From: CAVYWD01 sp963772225 | GTDB taxonomy: Bacteria > Myxococcota > Myxococcia > Myxococcales > UBA5297 | Assembly: GCA_963772225.1 (NCBI GenBank) | Contig: CAVYWD010000002.1 | Location: 2,728,001-2,792,000, forward strand | Direction of reading: 5' to 3' | DNA length: 64,000 nucleotides | Shown here: piece after piece, positions 54,916 through 61,442 of the stretch | How the letters are laid out: every line of letters starts with the position of its first letter | How positions within the stretch are numbered: the first letter of the stretch is position 1 | The notes under the pieces: generated by a model | Told to the model about the DNA's origin: nothing | The model's database searches: none | The model's input: only the letters and a program-made list of their open reading frames with translations | Position numbers and translations under genes: made by a program

Positions 54916-56953
54916 GCGGCTCCATGGGCGCGGCTCGTTCCGCCAAGACGTCTTTGACGACCTCGGCCGCGGGTGCTGCGGCCTTCAGCTCCGGCTGATG
55001 AAGCCTCGCGAGCGCTTGCATCGGCGCCGCGCCGAGCCGGGCCCGGCCCTTGGGGAAAGCCATCGCCGCGGGGGGAGGCGCGGGCGCGAGCATGGCTTCG
55101 AATTCCTCACCGTCCTCGCGCTTCGGGCCGGCGAACCCGCGCCCTGCGCCGCCGCCGGTCGCGATGGCGCCGATAGCGACAGTTTCCACCGGCGGCGGGT
55201 TGAGGACCTGCTTCCACGCGAAGCGGCGCCAGCCGCGCGTGCCGAGCAGCATCTCCAGCGCGAGCGGCGCGTCGGCCTTGTCTTCTTTGAAGTAATAGTT
55301 GGGCTCCTCGACCTTGTCCGGCACCTCGCCCTCGAGAAAGAGGTGCGCCAGCAGGTGCCCGGTCTTGTCGTCGGCGTAGCTCAAGACCGTGTCGTCGACC
55401 GCCGACAACGCGAGCTCGGCGGCGACGGGCTTTCCCGCGAGGTCGCGCGTCTCGATATCCAACGTCACCTGGCCGCGCGGCGAATAGCTCTTGCGGTCCG
55501 GCTTGACGGTGACCTTCAAATCCTTGTGCCAGGCGCGATAGACGAGCCGCTCGGCGAGGGGCTCGAGCGAATCGGAGAAGAGGGTCACGCGGGCGACGCC
55601 CTGGGCTTCAGGCTTGGCGAGCTCGAGATAGGCGATGGCGGGCTTTCCCGGCTCGACCTTGGCGGTGGCGGTTGCGGCGCGTTGGCCGCGGACGACGGCG
55701 TTGAGGATGACGGTCCGCGGCTCGGTGCAGCTCACCGCGGCGCGGACAACCTTCTCGACGCCCTTCGGGTCGTCGAACGTCTTCAAGGTGCAGCCGGCCT
55801 CGGCGGCCACGGGCAGAGCGAACGGCTCGGCCACGCCCGCGGGGCGGGTGACCTCGACGTGGTAGGAGCGGCCGGTGGCCGGGGTGAAGGCGAACCGGCC
55901 CATGCCGTCGTGGAGCGAGCTGAAGGTCGCCATGGTCTGGCCGTGGTCGTCCATGACCTTTCCGTTGATGTCCGCCGGCTTGTCGAGCAGGTTCTGAGCG
56001 TAGAAATAGACGCGTGACGGGAGACCGGAGACGAGGTCGCCGCCCTCGGGGAAGAAGCTCAGTTTCAGTTTCTGAATGATGATCGGCACGCGCTTGGTGA
56101 CGGATTCGGTGATGCCCGAGTCCTCGACCAGGACCGTGAGAATTCCGTCGCCCTTCTCGATTGCCGCGGGCAGCTTGACCTTCACCACGCAGGCGCCCTT
56201 GTCGTCGGTCTTGACCTTGGCGCGCGGCAGCTCGACGCCGTCGAGCGTGAGGACGCCGGTGAGCGATTTCTGGGCGAAGGGCTCGCCGGTGGGGCGCTTC
56301 ACTTCGACCGTCGCCGCGACCTCGTCGCCCGGGCCATAGGCCTTCTTGACGAATTCGAGCGTCTTCTTGAAGCGAGGCGCCTCATAAGCATTCACGATGA
56401 AGGTGCGCTTCTCGGTGAGCCCGTCGGCCAGGACCTGGAGCGTGTACTCGCCGCCTTCGACGGAGGGGCCCAAGTCGAAGTCGATGTTCGCGGCGCCGCC
56501 CAGGGCCTTGGCCAGCTTCGCCTGGGCGACGGCGCCCTTGGGGTTGATGAGCTGAAAGGTGAAGGCGCCCTCCTTCTGCGGCCAATCGAGACCGGCTGCC
56601 TGAAACGCAGCGGCGCGGGCCCAGACCGTCTCCCCAGGCTCGTAGAGCGGCTTGTCGAGCTGGACGTAGAGGCGTCGCTCGGGGTTCGCCTTGAAGTGCC
56701 GGTCTTCCGTGGCCTCGAGCTTCTTCTGCGGCTCGCCCGAGGGGAGGAGCGCCGAGGCGGCGGGGGCCTGCTCGGGTGTCACCTCGGGCTGGGGCGGGGC
56801 AGTGGGCGTCGGCGCGGGCTCGACCTTGGCGATGGGCGGGTTCTCGGGGCCCGTCCCGGCCGACGGCGACGTCGCGTTTTCCTGGGGCGGGCAGGCGGTG
56901 AGTGGCAACAGCAGCGCGGAGGAAAAGAGCAGCAGACGGGAAGCGAGGGCCAC
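54731..56953 (-). CDS. Alpha-2-macroglobulin family lipoprotein, N-terminal reading frame
   Basis: 740 codons with a lipoprotein signal (LLLFSSALLLPLTAC, lipobox LTAC), a Pro/Ala linker and successive macroglobulin domains (PERRLYVQLDKPLYEPGETV-WARAAAF is the MG2 start). The bacterial family traps invading proteases in the periplasm, often together with a peptidoglycan glycosyltransferase PbpC that is not present here. The end of this frame after about residue 690 (NRDRPGRTPREEEAREAAPL) is low-complexity and out of phase with the following A2M domain, so the gene is frameshifted at the bait-region boundary. Either a pseudogene or an assembly error. Confidence 0.87.
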   Translation of the reverse strand: MALASRLLLFSSALLLPLTACPPQENATSPSAGTGPENPPIAKVEPAPTPTAPPQPEVTPEQAPAASALLPSGEPQKKLEATEDRHFKANPERRLYVQLDKPLYEPGETVWARAAAFQAAGLDWPQKEGAFTFQLINPKGAVAQAKLAKALGGAANIDFDLGPSVEGGEYTLQVLADGLTEKRTFIVNAYEAPRFKKTLEFVKKAYGPGDEVAATVEVKRPTGEPFAQKSLTGVLTLDGVELPRAKVKTDDKGACVVKVKLPAAIEKGDGILTVLVEDSGITESVTKRVPIIIQKLKLSFFPEGGDLVSGLPSRVYFYAQNLLDKPADINGKVMDDHGQTMATFSSLHDGMGRFAFTPATGRSYHVEVTRPAGVAEPFALPVAAEAGCTLKTFDDPKGVEKVVRAAVSCTEPRTVILNAVVRGQRAATATAKVEPGKPAIAYLELAKPEAQGVARVTLFSDSLEPLAERLVYRAWHKDLKVTVKPDRKSYSPRGQVTLDIETRDLAGKPVAAELALSAVDDTVLSYADDKTGHLLAHLFLEGEVPDKVEEPNYYFKEDKADAPLALEMLLGTRGWRRFAWKQVLNPPPVETVAIGAIATGGGAGRGFAGPKREDGEEFEAMLAPAPPPAAMAFPKGRARLGAAPMQALARLHQPELKAAAPAAEVVKDVLAERAAPMEPLAPVRMANRDRPGRTPREEEAREAAPLSGRRRRQNRGRARRGPASLGEGPRLPRPDLPRDL

Positions 56954-57138
56954 GGGTCACCTCTGAAGAGGGCACAGCTGCACGGCCAAACGCCGGGCGG
57001 ATGATACGCCTTCAACGCGCGAGGCGTGGCGAAGGGTCTATCCGGGAAGGACGCCTCGGGCCGCCGGCGGCTCGCAAGAAAAGCTCTTGGGCGATGGGCG
57101 CGCCGGGCCGCGATGCGCGCGCGGCGCAGGGCGGGCTG

Positions 57139-57834
57139 TCAGGGCGAGAGCACCCAGTCGACCGCGGCCAAGGCATGGATGCGCGTGGTGTCGAAAAGCG
57201 GCAAATCGACGTCGCTCTGCGAGAGGAGCATGCCGATCTCGGTGCAGCCCGCGATGACGCCCTGGGCGCCCGCCTGCGCCAGCCGCCCGATGATCTCCAC
57301 GTAGCCCTTGCGCGAGGCCGCCTCCACTTTTCCGTAGACGAGCTCCTCGAAGATGACCCGGTTCACCTCGTCGCGATCTGCGGCCTCCGGCACCAGCACC
57401 TCGAGCCCGTGCCGCTCGGCGAGCCGCCGCGTGTAGAAGTCCTGCTCCATCGTGTACCGCGTGCCGAGCAGCCCGACCTTCCGCAGGCCCGCCTTCTTCA
57501 CCTCGCCAGCGGTCGCGTCGGCGATGTGGATGAGCGGAACCTCGACCCCCGCCATCATCGCATCGGCCATCTTGTGCATGGTGTTGGCGCAGACCAGGAC
57601 GGCGCCCGCCCCGCCCCGCTGGAGCGCGAGCGCGGCGCCGTTGAGCAGGCGGCCTATTTCGTCCCAGCGACCCGCGCGCTGGTTCGCCTCGACCTCCGCG
57701 AAGTCGACGGAGAAGATCAGGCACCTGGCCGAGTGATGTCCGCCGAGGCGTGCCTGCACGGTCTGGTTGAGGAGCTCGTAGTAATGCGCCGTCGACTGCC
57801 AGCTGATGCCGCCGATGAGGCCGAGGGTCTTCAT
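57139..57834 (-). CDS. Aspartate/glutamate racemase family protein
   Basis: 231 residues, RacX/aspartate racemase type: LGLIGGISWQSTAHYYELLN at the start, first catalytic Cys in VLVCANTMHKMADAM, second in GVIAGCTEIGMLL. Both cysteines of the two-base mechanism are present. Such enzymes supply D-amino acids for peptidoglycan or signalling. ATG at 57834 has AAAGGAGCC upstream, one of the best ribosome sites in the window. Confidence 0.92.
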   Translation of the reverse strand: MKTLGLIGGISWQSTAHYYELLNQTVQARLGGHHSARCLIFSVDFAEVEANQRAGRWDEIGRLLNGAALALQRGGAGAVLVCANTMHKMADAMMAGVEVPLIHIADATAGEVKKAGLRKVGLLGTRYTMEQDFYTRRLAERHGLEVLVPEAADRDEVNRVIFEELVYGKVEAASRKGYVEIIGRLAQAGAQGVIAGCTEIGMLLSQSDVDLPLFDTTRIHALAAVDWVLSP

Positions 57835-57881
57835 AGGCTCCTTTGGCACGAGCGTCAGCCTTCTTGGCAGACGCTCTCGGC

Positions 57882-58883
57882 TCAATTTCGCGGCGAATCC
57901 CAGGAACATTGGGCAATTCGCGTGGAAAGAGACTCGAATTCGGCTCTGACGTCCTGGACCGCTTTGGCGTGAGAGCCGAGGGCTCCATCGGCCGCCGCCA
58001 GGTGAAAGATGGGCTTGCGAGCTTCCTGGGCCATCGGCATCAGGCTTCGGTAATGCTTGAGCTGTCCCAGGCAATGAGGGTCCTCGCCGACTTTGGTCGC
58101 GCGCGGCAGCGGAGAGCCCATGACTGCGTCCGTGTAAGTCTCCGGAATTCGCTGCATCCAGCGGTCGTACGCATAGGCCGGGCGGTCGAGCCTGACCGCG
58201 TGTTGTAGAACGACGTAGCCAGCGGGTTCGATGCGGCCCTTCGGAAGGTCCAGCTCTGGCGCTGGATTTCGTTCAAGACGGTCCTTCCATTCACCTCGCC
58301 ACGTTCTAAGAGTCGGCCCGAGGTTCTTGAGGCCTTGGAGTGAGAAAAGATCGGGTGCCAACGGGATGACGACGTGATCGGCGCCGATCAGGGCGGCGCG
58401 ATTGATGGCCCCGAGATTCGGCCCGAGGTCGACGAGGACAACCTCGGCGTGCCGCTTCGCCGCCGCGAGCTGCGTCATTCTCCAAAACGCCGAGATGACG
58501 CGAAACGCACGCTCGTTTCGATCCAAACAGAGGGGCCATTGTCGTGAGAGCTCGTCCTCGAAGCCGGCGAGCGCGAGGTTGCCCACGAGAAGCCCGAGGT
58601 GCTCGGCGATCTCTTCGCAATGAGGGCTATGGATGTCTCCGACCCCTTTTAGGATGGGCTGGGCGGCGTCGTACACGGTCTCCCTTCCGGTGCGCCCGAT
58701 TCCCCAGAGCTCGGCGAGCCGGTCTTCGTCGAGGAAGGCTGCGGTCAGGTTCGCCTGGGGGTCGAAATCTGCTGCGAGCACGCGGCGGCCGAGGTCCGCG
58801 TACATCCAGGCGAGGTGGTAGACGAGCGACGTCTTTCCGACTCCGCTCTTGTTGTTGAAGAACGCCACGACCGGAATGCTCAC
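57882..58883 (-). CDS. ParA/MinD-like P-loop ATPase, second gene of a two-gene cassette
   Basis: 333 residues. Deviant Walker A FFNNKSGVGKTSLVYHLAWM (KSGVGKTS with the signature Lys), VLAADFDPQANLTAAFLDED (Walker A' of ParA proteins), and VLVDLGPNLGAINRAALIGA (Walker B region). No helix-turn-helix or ParB partner. GTG start at 58883 shares four bases (GTGA) with the stop of the AlbA_2 gene upstream and has GAGGAAG before it. The G+C content is visibly lower than that of the pyruvate dehydrogenase genes nearby, which fits recent acquisition of the pair. Confidence 0.88.
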   Translation of the reverse strand: MSIPVVAFFNNKSGVGKTSLVYHLAWMYADLGRRVLAADFDPQANLTAAFLDEDRLAELWGIGRTGRETVYDAAQPILKGVGDIHSPHCEEIAEHLGLLVGNLALAGFEDELSRQWPLCLDRNERAFRVISAFWRMTQLAAAKRHAEVVLVDLGPNLGAINRAALIGADHVVIPLAPDLFSLQGLKNLGPTLRTWRGEWKDRLERNPAPELDLPKGRIEPAGYVVLQHAVRLDRPAYAYDRWMQRIPETYTDAVMGSPLPRATKVGEDPHCLGQLKHYRSLMPMAQEARKPIFHLAAADGALGSHAKAVQDVRAEFESLSTRIAQCSWDSPRN

Positions 58884-60067
58884 ATCTTCCTCCGGATCCG
58901 GGCCAAAACATACGCATTGTCGAGCTCGAATTCGAGCTGTGGGTTTCCGTTCCGCTCGAGCTCCTTTTGTGCGATGGGAATTCCGACCCCGAATCGCTGC
59001 GCGTAGCCGAGCACCTTCATCGCTTCTGCGAGGTGAGGATTGCGGTAGTCGGTCAGGCCTCTTTGGCCGAAGTTGTCCCTGGTCACTTGTCCGAAGGGGC
59101 CCCCGGGGTTCTGAATCTCGATCCGATCTTCGAACCATGTGATGCGAACCGGCGAGTTCGTTCCATCATATTGCCGGTGCATCACGGCGTTTCGCACGAG
59201 TTGTTGCAGCGCGGCGACCGGATACTGGGGGCGCTTGATCTCCACGGCGGCGGCGGTGATGTCGGTGGCAACGCTGTTGTGCGCCTCGAGGACTTCGTCG
59301 ATCCGCCGCAAGAGGTTCGGAAGTGCCCCGTTTATCTCCTTCTGGTCCCGGATCGGGTCCGTCAGTTCGGTGCCGTCGATTCGCAAGAATTGCACATAGT
59401 CGCCTGGCAGAAAGCGCCGTGGCTCGACCGCGAGGACCAGAACGCCCAAGGCTGTTGGAGTGCTTTCCGGCGTGAGCAAACGGAGCGACCGGAGGCGGTC
59501 CTCAGTCGTTCGCTCGTTCTGAGCGAGCACATCGGCTGATACGGCAGACGGCAGATAGGATCGCTGGAAGAGGTCGAGATCGAGGTCATCTGTGGACGCG
59601 TGATGCACGGGCTGAAGATCGAAGGGCAGCTGCCGGCCCCGCCGCCGCTCGACGAGCCGGCGCTCCTCCTCGGCGCTGGCCATGGCGCGCCGAGGGCCCA
59701 CTCGAATCCAGGTGCGACCCCGGTAGCGCACCGGTGGAGCACCCGATGGAGCGACGATGACCACGGCCAAGGTGCAGTTCCCGAGCGTTCGTTTCTGCAC
59801 GACAATCGACGGGAGCGGCTGGATGGCGCCGTCGTCCCGCATGCTCGCGAGCTTCAAGAGGAGGTCATCCGTCACCGCGAGGCCGGCACAGGACCCGTCG
59901 TCGCGGGCACCGATGAAGACGACCCCTTCCGCCCTATGGTCAGGCAGGTCGTTGGCGAAGGCGCAGACAGCCTCCCGAACCCGGTCGGGATCTGACAGCG
60001 ACTCCTTGCGCTCGACCCGATCGGATTCGAGATCCGTGAGCAGTCGGGCGAGCTCTCGATCATCCAT
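58880..60067 (-). CDS. AlbA_2 (Schlafen-like) and GHKL-type ATP-binding protein, first gene of a two-gene cassette
   Basis: 395 residues. The N-terminal 130 are an AlbA_2/Schlafen-type nucleic-acid-binding domain (LESDRVERKESLSDPDRVRE-AVCAFANDL and VVFIGARDDGSCAG). The middle contains YRGRTWIRVGPRRAMASAEE. The C-terminal 140 carry the HATPase_c_4/RecG-associated pattern VAALQQLVRNAVMHRQYDGT-NSPVRITWFEDRIEIQNPGG and NPHLAEAMKVLGYAQRFGVG-IPIAQKELE. This combination is found in many defence-associated and transcriptional-regulator proteins. ATG at 60067; a long upstream frame is not used. Confidence 0.88.
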   Translation of the reverse strand: MDDRELARLLTDLESDRVERKESLSDPDRVREAVCAFANDLPDHRAEGVVFIGARDDGSCAGLAVTDDLLLKLASMRDDGAIQPLPSIVVQKRTLGNCTLAVVIVAPSGAPPVRYRGRTWIRVGPRRAMASAEEERRLVERRRGRQLPFDLQPVHHASTDDLDLDLFQRSYLPSAVSADVLAQNERTTEDRLRSLRLLTPESTPTALGVLVLAVEPRRFLPGDYVQFLRIDGTELTDPIRDQKEINGALPNLLRRIDEVLEAHNSVATDITAAAVEIKRPQYPVAALQQLVRNAVMHRQYDGTNSPVRITWFEDRIEIQNPGGPFGQVTRDNFGQRGLTDYRNPHLAEAMKVLGYAQRFGVGIPIAQKELERNGNPQLEFELDNAYVLARIRRKM

Positions 60068-60116
60068 GGGAGGCCTCTTCGAACCGCGGAAGACGCCTAC
60101 TCTAGGTCGAGAGCGC

Positions 60117-61442
60117 TCACCAGAACAGATACGGCGCCTCGACCGCCTCCACGATCCTCGCCAAGAACCTGGCGCCGTCCGCGCCGTCGAGCACCCGGTG
60201 GTCGATGGAAAGCGACAGCGGCAGCTTGAGCCGCGGCTCGAAAGTATCGTTCCGATAGACCGGCCGCACCTCCGCCCTTCCGATCGCGAGGATGGCGACC
60301 TCCGGCGCATTGATCACCGCCGTGAAGTGGCCGACGCCCATGCCTCCCAGGTTCGTCACCGTGAAGTTGCCGCCCGCCATCTCCGACAGCGAGAGCTTCC
60401 CCGCGCGCGCCTTTTGCGCGAGCTGGTCCAGCTCCCCGGCCACCTCCAGGAGCGTCTTCTTGTCCACCTCGCGCAGCACCGGCACGAGCAGCCCGCGCGG
60501 CGTGTTGGCCGCGACGCCGATGTTCACGTACTTCTTGAGCACCATCTCCTTGCGGGCGAGGTCGGGGCTCGCGTTGAAGCGCGGGAAGTCCTTCAGGGCG
60601 CCGGCCGCCGCTTTCACCAGAATCGCCGTGACCGTGAGCTTGCCGCCCTGGGCCTCCGCCTTGGCCCGGTATTTTTGCCGGAACGCCTCCAGCTCGGTGG
60701 CGTCGGCCTCGGCCTCCAGCATTACGTGCGGCACCGTCGACCAGGCCGCGCCCATCTGCTGCGCGGTTGCCTGTCGAACGGCAGTGAACGGCTCGCGCTC
60801 GACCGGGCCGTACCGCGAGAAGTCGGGCAGCGGCGCCGCCGCAGTGGGAGCGAGGCCGGTCCCCGCGGGGCCCGCGCGGCCCTCCCGCGCGTGGCGCTTC
60901 ACGTCCTCTACGGAGATCCGCGCCGCAGGCCCGGTTCCCTGCACCGCGCCCAGGTTGATGCCGATCTCTCGGGCGAACTGGCGCACGTGCGGCGCCGCGA
61001 CAGCGCGCGCGGAGGCCGGCGCGGGCGCGGTCAGCGCGGGCACCTCGGATGGCGGCTCGGCAGGAAGGGGCGCCGGTGGAGGCTGCGACACGGGAGGTGG
61101 CGGCGCCTCCTGGGCGAGCGGCGCGGCTGGCTGCGTCCGCAGCGCGGGCGACTCGGGCGCCGGGGCCTCGCGAGCGGGCGCCGCGGCCGCGCCGTGGGCA
61201 GCCTCGCTCGCCTCGAGCGTGAGCAGCACCTGCCCCACCTTGACCGTGGTCCCTTCCTCGACCAACACCGACGCCACCCGGCCCGCCGCCGGCGACGGCA
61301 CCTCGACCGAGGCCTTGCCGGTCTCCAGCTCGAGCAGCGCCTGGTCGCGCGCGACCACGTCTCCGACCTTGGTCAGGAGCTTCACGATTTGCCCCGAGTC
61401 GATGTTCTCGCCTATCTCGGGGAGTCTCACTTCCACGGCCAT
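60117..61442 (-). CDS. aceF: Dihydrolipoamide acetyltransferase (E2 of pyruvate dehydrogenase)
   Basis: 441 residues. One lipoyl domain (1-80) with the lipoylated Lys43 in LETGKASVEV, a Pro/Ala-rich linker, an E3-binding domain (AAPHVRQFAREIGINLGAVQ-GTGPAARISVEDVKRHA), and the catalytic domain ending in SLSIDHRVLDGADGARFLAR, with the DHRxxDG active site. Only one lipoyl domain, in contrast to three in Escherichia coli. It overlaps the E1 gene stop by 16 bases. Some 50 bases upstream of the acquired AlbA_2/ParA pair. Confidence 0.95.
   Translation of the reverse strand: MAVEVRLPEIGENIDSGQIVKLLTKVGDVVARDQALLELETGKASVEVPSPAAGRVASVLVEEGTTVKVGQVLLTLEASEAAHGAAAAPAREAPAPESPALRTQPAAPLAQEAPPPPVSQPPPAPLPAEPPSEVPALTAPAPASARAVAAPHVRQFAREIGINLGAVQGTGPAARISVEDVKRHAREGRAGPAGTGLAPTAAAPLPDFSRYGPVEREPFTAVRQATAQQMGAAWSTVPHVMLEAEADATELEAFRQKYRAKAEAQGGKLTVTAILVKAAAGALKDFPRFNASPDLARKEMVLKKYVNIGVAANTPRGLLVPVLREVDKKTLLEVAGELDQLAQKARAGKLSLSEMAGGNFTVTNLGGMGVGHFTAVINAPEVAILAIGRAEVRPVYRNDTFEPRLKLPLSLSIDHRVLDGADGARFLARIVEAVEAPYLFW

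Noticed and set aside
57882..58883. ParA gene as evidence of a plasmid or chromosome partition locus
   Set aside because: No ParB, parS-like inverted repeats or replication functions nearby; overlap with the AlbA_2 gene indicates a separate two-gene cassette.
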